Assembly (NCBI GenBank): GCA_015059495.1
Contig: SVAI01000001.1
Coordinates: forward strand, 248,001-312,000
Length of the DNA: 64,000 nucleotides
Direction: 5' to 3'
From: Bacillota bacterium
GTDB lineage: Bacteria; Bacillota_I; Bacilli_A; RF39; UBA660
Made by a program: the position numbers and the translations under genes. The notes under the pieces were generated by a model that worked only from the letters and a program-made list of their open reading frames with translations, had not been told where the DNA came from and did no database searches. Of this stretch, positions 52,817-61,184 are shown piece by piece; position 1 is the first letter of the stretch, and each line of letters starts with the position of its first letter.

Positions 52817-54358
52817 ATGTATGCAACTCAAGAATATGATGAATTATTAGGATATAAAGCAATAGATTCTCTAAGAAAGAATTTAGTCGGAGCAATAGAT
52901 CAAATTCATACAATGAAAGTATATAAAATAGATACTACTTATTTAGAAAATAAATTAGATGAATTTGAAACTAAATTTAATATCGAAGATGAAAAACTAA
53001 AGAATACTAAGATGCCTTTTGTAGAAATGCAAAAAGATTTAGAAGGTTTTGTTTTAGGGGATTTAGTTAAAGAATTACAAGAGTTAACTTATGAATATCA
53101 AAGAGATATAGATCCTTTATATAAGATATATACTTTATTTACTGAAGTAGATAATATTATTAATTCTAAAGGTGATGTATCTAGATTAACTGAATTAACT
53201 ATTATGTTAATAGATCATATTAATTCAATTGATACTCATAATAGTGTTGAAGCAACTAATTTAATTAATAAAGCTTATGAAACTATCTTTAATGCTATGC
53301 AATATGAAGCTATTTATAATAAGGATGATATTATTAATTATATTAATACTAAAAATTTAGATAGTAATAGAGAAAACCTAGGAGTAATAATTAGAGAAAA
53401 TATTAATAAAGTAAATAAAGATATTTTAACAAATGATAAAATTAAACATATAGATGAAGGTGCTGGATATGATTACGTATCTAAGGATATTATTAAAGAA
53501 TTATCCAAAGAAAATTTATCATATATTTATAAAGAAATAGAAGAAACTAATAAAGAAAAAGTAGATGAATTAACAGATAAATACGCTAAAGTTAGTATGA
53601 CTATAGAACAATTAGAAGATAAAAAAGAATACTATTCTGATAAAATAAAGAGTATTAGTACAAGACTATTAGCAGCAAGAGCATTAATTGCCTCTTACAT
53701 TGCAGTGCCTACAATCATGATTTCTACAGGATGTGCTATTGGTGTTAATGCATCTAATAAAATAGATGAATATGCAACAGTAACTAGAGAAATTAACTTA
53801 GAAACAAGACAAGTATTATCTGAAGAGAAAGTTTATACTGATGTTAAAACTTCTTATGTAGCATCTATTACTGTATATGAACCTTGGAAAGAAAACCCAT
53901 ATGGCAGTGGTTATATAAGAGATGCTATTGTTTATGAATACAATAATGAAGACAGTAATCATAATATAACAAAAGAAGATGTAGAACTTAACTCTAAAGA
54001 AAAGTTTAGATATAGTGAAGTAAAAGAAGTATTAGATGAAAATGATAGTTTAACTAATGCTACTATAATAGTTACTGAAACTTATCAAAATAAAAACGAT
54101 AGTGTTAAGAGTAAAAAATATGTAGTACCAGCAGTTCTTATAGCAGGTTTCTTAAGTTTACTTACTGAACTTGTATTGGTAATGTTTTCAATGGAAACTG
54201 TTATTGAAAACTTAAGAGAAAAAGAAGTTAAAAAAGAAAATAAAGAATACTTAGCTAATTTAGAAAGAAAGTTAATTGAATTAACTACACAAAAAGCAAT
54301 ACTTGAAGATGAATTAAATAAATTATCATCAAATAAAATAAGAGAATTAAAAAAATAA
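52817..54358 (+). CDS. Two-TM coiled-coil protein of unknown function
   Basis: A 513-residue protein: a long helical cytosolic N-terminal part (1-285) with coiled coils, a membrane helix at about 288-310 (LIASYIAVPTIMISTGCAIGV), an extracytoplasmic beta-rich domain of about 125 residues, a second helix at about 435-458 (VLIAGFLSLLTELVLVMF), and a final coiled coil. I do not recognise it. AAAGGGGGA precedes the ATG. A terminator hairpin separates it from the sigma-like gene behind it. Confidence 0.7.
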   Translation: MYATQEYDELLGYKAIDSLRKNLVGAIDQIHTMKVYKIDTTYLENKLDEFETKFNIEDEKLKNTKMPFVEMQKDLEGFVLGDLVKELQELTYEYQRDIDPLYKIYTLFTEVDNIINSKGDVSRLTELTIMLIDHINSIDTHNSVEATNLINKAYETIFNAMQYEAIYNKDDIINYINTKNLDSNRENLGVIIRENINKVNKDILTNDKIKHIDEGAGYDYVSKDIIKELSKENLSYIYKEIEETNKEKVDELTDKYAKVSMTIEQLEDKKEYYSDKIKSISTRLLAARALIASYIAVPTIMISTGCAIGVNASNKIDEYATVTREINLETRQVLSEEKVYTDVKTSYVASITVYEPWKENPYGSGYIRDAIVYEYNNEDSNHNITKEDVELNSKEKFRYSEVKEVLDENDSLTNATIIVTETYQNKNDSVKSKKYVVPAVLIAGFLSLLTELVLVMFSMETVIENLREKEVKKENKEYLANLERKLIELTTQKAILEDELNKLSSNKIRELKK

Positions 54359-54376
54359 GACTTATGTCTTATTTTT
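54351..54376 (+). terminator. Intrinsic terminator
   Basis: AAAAATAAGAC (54351-54361), loop TTAT, GTCTTATTTTT (54366-54376), perfect 11 bp overlapping the stop codon. Confidence 0.8.
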
Positions 54377-54405
54377 ATATGACATATAACATGAGGGGGA
54401 TAAAT

Positions 54406-55164
54406 ATGACAACAAGTAAATTAACAGACAGAAAAATAACAGAAGCAATTAAAAAGTGTATTGATACACAAGATGAAAATCTTAAAAATGATATTTATTT
54501 ATATTATTTTGAAAAAATAGATAATATAATATCAAGTATAAAACTAACTGAATACTATAAAGAAGATTTTGCACAAGATGCAAAGGAATATGTAATAAAT
54601 ATGATTGATAAATTATATACTTTAGAAAGACAGCCAAGTTTTAATGATACATATACATATGCTACATATATAAACTTTAATTTAACTAGATTTATTAAAA
54701 AAAGATTGGAAATGATAGAACAAGAACTAGAAAATATAAGTTTAAATTCAATAGAGGTTTATTCTAATTCTAATTTAGAAGATAAAGCAACAAATTATGT
54801 AGTAATAGAGGAAATTATAAATACAATTAATATACTTAAAAATACATCTAAAAATAAAAAAAGTTATGAAAGATTACTAAAAAGATATGGTATAGGATGT
54901 AATCCTAGAAATGCAGAACAAATAGCCAAGGAAGAGGGAGTAGCTAGAAATAGTGTTCTTGTAAGTATTAATAGAGCGATAGCTACACTATATGCTACAA
55001 TAAATAATAAATATGAATACGCTATGTTAGACAGGGAGACTATAGAATTATATAAACCATATAATAGTAAAAATATAATTAGATTCCAAGAAAACTTAGA
55101 AGAGTATCCATTCTATAATGATTATGATTCTATAAGTGATTCACATCAATATAGATTAAAATAA
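54406..55164 (+). CDS. Sigma-factor-like regulator
   Basis: A 252-residue soluble protein with the general layout of a sigma-70-type factor. A helical N-terminal part (KNDIYLYYFEKIDNII ... YATYINFNLTRFIKKRLEMIEQE) resembles region 2. A C-terminal helix-turn-helix (NAEQIAKEEGVARNSVLVSINRAIATLYA) resembles region 4, followed by an 80-residue tail. I chose ATG 54406 after GAGGGGGA over an upstream frame extension at 54364. The promoter would have to lie in the short gap, or it depends on read-through. Sigma activity is inferred. Confidence 0.6.
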   Translation: MTTSKLTDRKITEAIKKCIDTQDENLKNDIYLYYFEKIDNIISSIKLTEYYKEDFAQDAKEYVINMIDKLYTLERQPSFNDTYTYATYINFNLTRFIKKRLEMIEQELENISLNSIEVYSNSNLEDKATNYVVIEEIINTINILKNTSKNKKSYERLLKRYGIGCNPRNAEQIAKEEGVARNSVLVSINRAIATLYATINNKYEYAMLDRETIELYKPYNSKNIIRFQENLEEYPFYNDYDSISDSHQYRLK

Positions 55165-55184
55165 GGCATAAGCCTTATTTTTTT
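55159..55184 (+). terminator. Intrinsic terminator
   Basis: AAATAAGGC (55159-55167), GCCTTATTT (55172-55180), T-run. Confidence 0.85.
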
Positions 55185-55209
55185 ATTCATACTAATAATG
55201 GTGAATAAT

Positions 55210-55668
55210 ATGATAGATGAAATATCGGTAGTAATATCTGCTATAACATTAATAATATTAGTTATTAATCAATTTAGAATAATAAAAGATAAAGAACCAC
55301 AATTATTATTTTGTTTAAGATCAATTAATAAAAGAATATATCTTAAAGTAAAAAATAGTGGTTATACTAAAGCTAAGAATATAAAAATAGATATTATTAA
55401 AATATATAATAATGGTAAGAATAAAGTAGAGGAAGATCAAATATTTCAAATACCATTTGAACTCTCTGCTCAAGAAGAAGTGCAGGGCATGATTAGTGAA
55501 CTAGGTGGGGATGATAAACGTCATGTATTCCCATACATTACTATTAAAGTATCTTATATAAAACCTCATTTTAATAGGTATGTAAATTATGAAAGACAAG
55601 TATTTTATTATGCTAGTGCTGAAGAAAAACTATCTGTTAATTTAGCTAATAAAAAGGACTTGTCATAA
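55210..55668 (+). CDS. Hypothetical membrane-tethered protein
   Basis: A 152-residue protein with one N-terminal membrane helix (ISVVISAITLIILVINQF) and a beta-rich domain (LYLKVKNSGYTKAKNIKIDI) resembling the immunoglobulin-like domain of small membrane-tethered proteins. I chose ATG 55210, six bases after GGTGA, over ATG 55198. Function unknown. Confidence 0.65.
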   Translation: MIDEISVVISAITLIILVINQFRIIKDKEPQLLFCLRSINKRIYLKVKNSGYTKAKNIKIDIIKIYNNGKNKVEEDQIFQIPFELSAQEEVQGMISELGGDDKRHVFPYITIKVSYIKPHFNRYVNYERQVFYYASAEEKLSVNLANKKDLS

Positions 55669-55711
55669 CAAATATCTTTTCGTATAATTAAGTTAATAGT
55701 AAGAGGTATAT

Positions 55712-56212
55712 ATGAAGAAAGTAGTTAAGACGATAATTATAATAATGATAGTACTTGCTTTATTAGTAGCAGTACTATATTTTGGTGAATTATTTATTAA
55801 ATCTCATCAAAATAAATATGCTAATAAATCTAGCAATATTACAGAGAATAGAGTAGATTATGTGCTTAAAATAACACATGGTAAAAAGAACTGCGTTCCA
55901 GTGGAACTAAATCTATATTCTGATAATACATATGAATTATATACCGATTATTATGCATGCAAACCATTTCAAACTTGCTTATTAATGCTTAAATATTCAA
56001 AGTCTATAAAGGGCACATATAAATATGATTTAAACAAAATAATTAATTCAATCGAGGAAGTAAAAACTGGAATTGATAAGAATAATTTACCTGAATATGA
56101 ATTATATACTCAAGATTATTCATATATAGCAAATAATAACCAATATTTAGATGAACTATTAAAGCAAATTGATGTGGATTTAAAACAATGTGCTAACGCT
56201 AATTACAACTAA
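55712..56212 (+). CDS. Hypothetical secreted/membrane-anchored protein
   Basis: A 166-residue protein with an N-terminal anchor (TIIIIMIVLALLVAVLYFGELF) and an outside domain holding cysteines in KKNCVPVEL, YYACKPFQTC and a C-terminal QCAN. The domain YTLYSDNTYELYTDYYAC-like pattern suggests a small beta-sheet. No assignment. AAGAGGT precedes the start. Confidence 0.65.
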   Translation: MKKVVKTIIIIMIVLALLVAVLYFGELFIKSHQNKYANKSSNITENRVDYVLKITHGKKNCVPVELNLYSDNTYELYTDYYACKPFQTCLLMLKYSKSIKGTYKYDLNKIINSIEEVKTGIDKNNLPEYELYTQDYSYIANNNQYLDELLKQIDVDLKQCANANYN

Positions 56213-56225
56213 AGGAGAATTTATC

Positions 56226-56732
56226 ATGAAGAAAAAAATTATTAGTAAAACTTATCTTAGAGATGTAACTAAACATAAGATTATGATTGATACATCTAAT
56301 GATGAATATTATTATTCAGTAAAAAAGATAATAGAGTGTACTCCATTTATATCATATAAAAATACTAGATTAATAGATAATAATTATTACATATTTGAAT
56401 TAATACCAAAGAACGAAAAATATGCTATGAGAGTATTTTTAGATGATAAAAAACAAATATTAGAATATTACTTTGATATGATATTAGGTTCTAATATTGA
56501 TGAAGATACTAAAGTACCATATTTTATAGATGGATATACAGATATTATTATTGATGATATGGGAATAAAAATAGTAGATGAAAATGAATTAGATGAAGCT
56601 TATGCTAATGGTACTATTAGTAAAGAAGATTATGATTTAGTAAAGAAAACTACTAAAGAATTATATACTGAATTAAAGAACAATACTAATAAATATAAAA
56701 ATATGGATATAATTAAATTAATTAATATATAA
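56226..56732 (+). CDS. DUF402-family protein
   Basis: A 168-residue DUF402 protein: LEYYFDMILGSN, VPYFIDGYTDIIIDDMGIKIVDENELDEAYANGTIS follow the family order (YyFDI ... Dl...v....g...vlDedEL..A...G.I). Members such as SAV-type nucleoside phosphatases and FomD hydrolyse phosphoanhydrides using these aspartates. I chose ATG 56226 after AAAGGAG; the frame extends upstream to 56190 inside the previous gene. Confidence 0.75.
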   Translation: MKKKIISKTYLRDVTKHKIMIDTSNDEYYYSVKKIIECTPFISYKNTRLIDNNYYIFELIPKNEKYAMRVFLDDKKQILEYYFDMILGSNIDEDTKVPYFIDGYTDIIIDDMGIKIVDENELDEAYANGTISKEDYDLVKKTTKELYTELKNNTNKYKNMDIIKLINI

Positions 56733-56758
56733 GAAATGTAAAAAAAAGGTGTAATTAT

Positions 56759-57448
56759 ATGAAAACATTAAAAATAATTAAGAATATAGTAGTATATTCC
56801 ATTTTAATAATAGTAATATTAAATATTATTAATTTATTAATACCAGCTAAATTATCTAATGGTATGGCAATATCTGCTATAGAAAATAATATTAAAAGAA
56901 CTTATCCAAATCATACAATAACTGATATAAGATTAGAATATACTGATTGGTCTTCAACACTTAGAGAAGCTGAAGATGATGATAAAGCTACTAGAGCGGA
57001 AGTAATAATTGAAAATGATGATGAATCAAGAACACTAAGATATGAGAAAAAATTATTTTTTTGGATTAAAAAATTTGATGGACCAGATAGGGGTACAGGT
57101 ATTATAGATGGTGAATACTATGCAGCTATAGAGTATAGATTTCCAGAAAATATTCATGAATATGATTATGCTATAGAAAATGGTTACACAATACTAATAA
57201 GAAATGATGATGGAGAATTCTTTTCTAAATCAAAAAATGGTAACTATTATTCTGTACTAGTATGTAAAAAATTATATAAAACAGAAAATCATAAAGTATA
57301 TGAATATAATAGAAATAGTAATAAATGGGAAGAAAGTAAAGAAAAGTATTCTGACTTCTTATATTTAATAGGTAATTATAAAAAAATAGATAAACAAAGA
57401 GTAGATGAAACAATATCTAAATATAATGAGATAAATAATAAAAGATAG
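56759..57448 (+). CDS. Hypothetical membrane-anchored protein
   Basis: A 229-residue protein with one N-terminal membrane helix (VVYSILIIVILNIINLLI) and an outside mixed alpha/beta domain rich in charged residues. No recognised motif. AAAAGGTG precedes the ATG. Ends at a bidirectional terminator opposite the HIT gene. Confidence 0.65.
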   Translation: MKTLKIIKNIVVYSILIIVILNIINLLIPAKLSNGMAISAIENNIKRTYPNHTITDIRLEYTDWSSTLREAEDDDKATRAEVIIENDDESRTLRYEKKLFFWIKKFDGPDRGTGIIDGEYYAAIEYRFPENIHEYDYAIENGYTILIRNDDGEFFSKSKNGNYYSVLVCKKLYKTENHKVYEYNRNSNKWEESKEKYSDFLYLIGNYKKIDKQRVDETISKYNEINNKR

Positions 57449-57468
57449 CTTATTTAAAGCTATCTTTT
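57440..57468. terminator. Bidirectional terminator between convergent genes
   Basis: AAAAGATAGCTT (57440-57451) pairs with AAGCTATCTTTT (57457-57468), perfect 12 bp with A/T flanks, overlapping both stop codons. Confidence 0.85.
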
Positions 57469-57827
57469 ATCATTTCATATGTTTCTTGACTTGATCTTGT
57501 TGCTTTAGCACATCTGTTGTTAGGTATTATATGTAGGTGGTAATGTTTTACTTCTTGTGCATCTAAGTAATTTACCACAAGTTGTAGAGCACTAGTACCT
57601 AAAACATCAACTAACTTTGTACCAACTTCCTTAGCAACTTTATTAATATGAGTTAATAATTCATCATCTAATTCAGTAAAGTCAGTAACATGTTTTTTAG
57701 GTATAACTAAACTATGTCCATCCACTACTGGATTTAAATCCATAATTACTATTACTTTATCATCTTCATATAACTTATTACTAGGTATTTCACCCTTAGC
57801 AATCTTACAAAATATACAATTATCCAT
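57450..57827 (-). CDS. HIT-family nucleotide hydrolase
   Basis: A 125-residue HIT protein, close to Hint/PKCI-type enzymes. CIFCKIAKGEIPS at the N-terminus, DLNPVVDGHSLVIPKKH, and the catalytic triad HYHLHIIP near residue 100. Hydrolyses adenosine 5'-phosphoramidates or related nucleotides. GGAGATGAAAATA precedes the start on the minus strand. Confidence 0.93.
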   Translation of the reverse strand: MDNCIFCKIAKGEIPSNKLYEDDKVIVIMDLNPVVDGHSLVIPKKHVTDFTELDDELLTHINKVAKEVGTKLVDVLGTSALQLVVNYLDAQEVKHYHLHIIPNNRCAKATRSSQETYEMIKDSFK

Positions 57828-57968
57828 TTATTTTCATCTCCTAATATAATAATAGCATATATTATATAAAAATAACATAATAATAAATATATAAAAATGG
57901 AGTATTCATTATTGATAATTATTATATTTTAGATATATAATGAATTCAGTAAAAGGCAGGAGTAGTAT

Positions 57969-58723
57969 ATGAATCAATTTGCAACTGAATTAGCAAATCA
58001 ATTATTTTGGCATAATCCACTTTGGTATGTCTTAATAGTATTAGTAATACTATTATATATATTTAGAAAAAGACTAACTGGTCTAGCCGGAGAACATTGG
58101 GTAAAACAAGAACTAAATAAATTACCTAAAGAATATAAAATACTTAATAATGTATTAATTAAATATAATGATAAAACTCATCAAATAGATCATTTAGTTA
58201 TATCTAAATATGGATTATTTATAATAGAAACAAAACAAATAAATGGTTATATAACAGGTAATGATTATGATAAGAACTGGAAAGTAAAAGCTGGTAATAA
58301 AACATATTATATGTATAATCCAATACATCAAAACTATGGACATAAAGAACTATTAAAAGAAATATTATTATTAAATGATAATCAATTATTTCCGATAGTA
58401 TGTATATCATCTAATGCTAGAGTTAATGTTAAATCTAATCTAGTATTAACTATAGATAAACTAATAAATAATATATTAAACTATAAAGAAGAAATAATAC
58501 CTAATTATGAAGGTATATATAATAAACTATTAGAACTTAATATAACTGATAAAAAGATACATAAAGAACATATAAAAGATACAAAAGTAATTAAAAAAAA
58601 TAACGAATCTAAACTAGAAAACAAGTGTCATTATGTGGAGGAGAGTTAGTACAAAGAAAAGGTAAAAATGGAAACTTTATAGGATGTAGTAATTATCCTA
58701 GATGTAAATATATAAAAAGATAG
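57969..58723 (+). pseudogene. NERD-domain protein with zinc ribbon, split by a one-base frameshift
   Basis: The first frame (57969-58649, 226 residues) has an N-terminal membrane helix (WYVLIVLVILLYIF) and a NERD nuclease-like domain (GLAGEHWVKQELNKL, QIDHLVISKYGLFIIETKQ). At 58626 a Cys codon is followed by CA instead of CCA. Restoring one C at 58629 gives CPLCGGELVQRKG and FIGCSNYPRCKYIKR ending at TAG 58721-58723, a complete topoisomerase-type zinc ribbon commonly fused to NERD. So one base is missing; true mutation, sequencing error and programmed shift cannot be told apart. Confidence 0.8.
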
Positions 58724-58732
58724 TATTTACTA

Positions 58733-58761
58733 TTGAATATAACGAATATTTGTTTTATACT
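58733..58761 (+). promoter_or_regulatory. Promoter of the Abi-like operon
   Basis: TTGAAT (58733-58738), 17 bases, TATACT (58756-58761). Transcription would start near 58768, seven bases before a hairpin. Confidence 0.65.
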
Positions 58762-58774
58762 TTAATCAAAGAAG

Positions 58775-58799
58775 AAAAGGGTACTATTAGTACTCTTTT
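58775..58799 (+). terminator. Leader hairpin / possible attenuator
   Basis: AAAAGGGTACT (58775-58785), loop ATT, AGTACTCTTTT (58789-58799, one G-U). It could end the NERD transcript or, since it lies between the promoter at 58733 and the gene at 58822, attenuate the new transcript. Confidence 0.55.
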
Positions 58800-58821
58800 G
58801 TTGTAGCAAGGAGTAATAAAA

Positions 58822-59358
58822 GTGAAAAAGGAAAAAGACATAATATTTAATGAATCAGTTGACGATTCAATATTTGGATTTGCACTAGTTTTAACATTTT
58901 TGAGTATAGGCATATTCTTGATGTTAGGAAATACACTATTTGCTGAATTTGATTTAATTATTAGAATAGCATTTATAATTATTGGAATTGTTGGCTTTTT
59001 TACAGAAATTGATAAATTAAATAAAAAATATAATATAATAGGAACTGATAATATATTTAAAGGTCTAACGCTTTTAACTGGACTTTATTTAATATATGTT
59101 TATTTAAAATATAGTTTGTTGATATTTTTGTTTAAATTGTTATATGTAATCTTCTTTTTACTTTTTTTGTTAATAGGAATATCTTGGATTTATCAAGGTC
59201 TGATACAAGTATTATACTCAATATATATAAACAAAAAAAATAAAAAAAATAATAAGAAAAATACAGTTTCAAGTATAGTTGTAGTTATTTCGCAAATTCT
59301 AGGAATTGTTTTGGTTATTTTACAAATAACAGAGGCTATGGCACAGATAGCTGCATAA
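58822..59358 (+). CDS. Small multi-TM membrane protein next to Abi-like gene
   Basis: A 178-residue protein with four membrane helices (about 18-35, 48-63, 83-130 in two parts, and 150-172) and a short basic loop NKKNKKNNKKN before the last one. I do not recognise it. Start is GTG 58822 with AAGGAG upstream. Only 17 bases separate it from the Abi-like gene, so the two form one unit. The membrane partner could be the effector or the sensor; that is inference. Confidence 0.7.
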   Translation: MKKEKDIIFNESVDDSIFGFALVLTFLSIGIFLMLGNTLFAEFDLIIRIAFIIIGIVGFFTEIDKLNKKYNIIGTDNIFKGLTLLTGLYLIYVYLKYSLLIFLFKLLYVIFFLLFLLIGISWIYQGLIQVLYSIYINKKNKKNNKKNTVSSIVVVISQILGIVLVILQITEAMAQIAA

Positions 59359-59375
59359 AAAAGGAGGAAAAAAGA

Positions 59376-60242
59376 ATGATCAGTAGAAGAACAGCATTAC
59401 TTATTTCAAATATAGTTTGTGACAAATTCACGACAAAGACGTACAGTCCATATGATTTACCATCGCCATATTCTGATGGTGATGCCGAATGTTTAGTAGA
59501 TGCAAACAATTTGCGTGATTTTCTATTTGAGTTTAATGTTGATGGGTATACAATTGATAATTTATGTCTAGATTATCTAACAAAAGAAAGTTTAAAGGAA
59601 TATATATTAAACATGCATACTGGAAGATTTTATTCTACTCAAAATTATAAAGCAAATGAAATAAGAGGACAAGAGGATTTAAAAAACATAGCAATAGGAT
59701 TAATTTCTAGAAGATTAGGAGGAAATGATACTGAAAAACTTGAAAATCTGTTGAGAGTTGATGGATATATATATGAAAAAGAGCACTTATATGAAATTAA
59801 TAACGACATTGAAGATAAGACAGATATTATCAAAGCACTTTATCAAAAATTAAATTTATCAAAATACGAAGAATTTTGCATTTTTTATAATTATATCAAT
59901 GAGCACATTTCTAAAGAAAAGTGGGAAGATTCAATAAGTAATTGCCGAAAAATAACAGAAATTGTTCTTAGTGAAAGTGCTTCATATTATTCAAAAAATA
60001 TAGCAAAAGATAATGCTGAAATTGATTATGAAAAACCAGTTAAAGTTAGAGAATACTTGGAAAAAACTGCTTTTTTTTCAGAGGATGAGTCCAATATAGT
60101 CCGTTATTTTTATAAATATATGAGTAATATAGGCTCTCATACAGAAACTGCTTTAGAGGAACAAGCACACTTTTCAAGAGTGATAGCTGTAAATATAGTT
60201 CTTTATACTTTAGAAAAACTTAACTCATACATTACTAAATAA
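59376..60242 (+). CDS. Abortive-infection-family-like protein
   Basis: A 288-residue soluble, helical protein. The C-terminal third (ISNCRKITEIVLSESASYYSK ... VREYLEKTAFFSEDESNIVRYFYKYMSNIGSHTETALEEQAHFSRVIAVNIVLYTLEK) resembles the C-terminal module of abortive-infection proteins with its conserved ...y..ls..GsH.....e.a...r.... pattern. The N-terminal 180 residues are not recognised. AAAGGAGG precedes the ATG. Codon and base usage is less extreme than in neighbouring genes, fitting recent transfer. Defence role is inferred. Confidence 0.55.
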   Translation: MISRRTALLISNIVCDKFTTKTYSPYDLPSPYSDGDAECLVDANNLRDFLFEFNVDGYTIDNLCLDYLTKESLKEYILNMHTGRFYSTQNYKANEIRGQEDLKNIAIGLISRRLGGNDTEKLENLLRVDGYIYEKEHLYEINNDIEDKTDIIKALYQKLNLSKYEEFCIFYNYINEHISKEKWEDSISNCRKITEIVLSESASYYSKNIAKDNAEIDYEKPVKVREYLEKTAFFSEDESNIVRYFYKYMSNIGSHTETALEEQAHFSRVIAVNIVLYTLEKLNSYITK

Positions 60243-60255
60243 TATTAACTAAAAT

Positions 60256-60318
60256 TTGACATTTATATACTAAAATGTTAAAATATCTCCTCGAAGAAGG
60301 GGATATTTTCATTTTTTT
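60256..60318 (+). terminator. Terminator overlapping a promoter-like sequence
   Basis: AAAATATCTCC (60280-60290) pairs with GGGGATATTTT (60299-60309, one G-U), with a T-run. TTGACA (60256-60261), 17 bases, TAAAAT (60279-60284) precedes and overlaps its left arm. Confidence 0.7.
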
Positions 60319-60341
60319 ACACAAAAATGTATATATTAAGT

Positions 60342-60388
60342 AAATATTTACAATTTGATTGCCAAATAATGTAAATATTTGTTATACT
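60342..60388 (+). promoter_or_regulatory. Promoter with large operator dyad before the polysaccharide operon
   Basis: AAATATTTACA (60342-60352) and TGTAAATATTT (60370-60380) are a perfect 11-bp inverted repeat, with an inner ATTTG/CAAAT pair. The dyad covers the -35 TTGCCA (60359-60364); TATACT (60383-60388) with TG at 60380-60381 is the -10. Confidence 0.65.
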
Positions 60389-60437
60389 ATAATAGTAAGA
60401 AAATATAGATAATATTCATAGGAATGGAGTTAATAAT

Positions 60438-61055
60438 ATGATATTTTATTTATTCGTTAAACGTTTATTTGATATTATATGTGGATTAATAGGTATCATC
60501 TTATTAATACCATTAACAATAATAATCAAAATAGCATATATTTGTCATGGTGATTTCCATAGTATTTTCTATGCTCAAAAGAGAATAGGTAAAAAAGGTA
60601 AAGAATTCACTATTATTAAATATAGAAGTATGGTACCAGGTGCTGATAAAGACTTATCTAAATTATTAGAGGATAACGAAGCACTTAAGGAAGAATATAA
60701 AGAAAATAAGAAATTAAGAAAAGATCCAAGAATCACTAAAGTAGGTAGATTCTTAAGAGCAACATCTTTAGATGAAATGCCTCAATTTATTAATGTATTC
60801 TGTGGAAAAATGTCTGTTATAGGTAATAGACCATATTTACCTGGAGAAAAAGAAGATATGGGTAAATATTTTGATGATATTGTAACATTAAAACCAGGAA
60901 TAACAGGTTATTGGCAAGTATCAGGACATAATGATATGAACTTCAAACAAAGATTACAATTAGAACAAGAATATGCTAAAAAAGCATCACTATTATTCGA
61001 TGCAAAAATATTCTTTGCTACATTTAGAGTATTAGCACATAAGAAAGGTATTTAA
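60438..61055 (+). CDS. Polyprenyl-phosphate sugar phosphotransferase (initiating transferase)
   Basis: A 205-residue bacterial sugar transferase of the PglC/WcaJ C-terminal type. The reentrant membrane helix VKRLFDIICGLIGIILLIPL is followed by AQKRIGKKGKEFTIIKYRSM, TSLDEMPQFINVF and VIGNRPYLPGE, ending in KPGITGYWQVSGH. It moves a sugar phosphate from a nucleotide sugar to undecaprenyl phosphate, the first step of capsule or exopolysaccharide repeat-unit synthesis on the cytosolic membrane face. First gene of the operon. Confidence 0.94.
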   Translation: MIFYLFVKRLFDIICGLIGIILLIPLTIIIKIAYICHGDFHSIFYAQKRIGKKGKEFTIIKYRSMVPGADKDLSKLLEDNEALKEEYKENKKLRKDPRITKVGRFLRATSLDEMPQFINVFCGKMSVIGNRPYLPGEKEDMGKYFDDIVTLKPGITGYWQVSGHNDMNFKQRLQLEQEYAKKASLLFDAKIFFATFRVLAHKKGI

Positions 61056-61066
61056 CCTTTCTTTTT
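61041..61066 (+). terminator. Hairpin with T-run after the first operon gene
   Basis: AAGAAAGGT (61041-61049) pairs with ACCTTTCTT (61055-61063), followed by T. It overlaps the stop codon and may give partial termination, lowering expression of the downstream genes. Confidence 0.65.
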
Positions 61067-61184
61067 ATTTTGTTTTTTCTTTGTAATATAGTACGTAATA
61101 TGGTAAAATATTAATAACAAGTAAGAAAAGGGATTAATGTTATTTTTTGGTATAAAAATTAAGCATTAAAGAGAGATTGATCGT

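Noticed and set aside
58219..58410. Minus-strand hydrophobic frame in the NERD gene, resembling a membrane peptide
   Set aside because: Hydrophobic appearance comes from reverse-complement AT-rich codons; no ribosome binding site, and it lies wholly inside a recognised domain.
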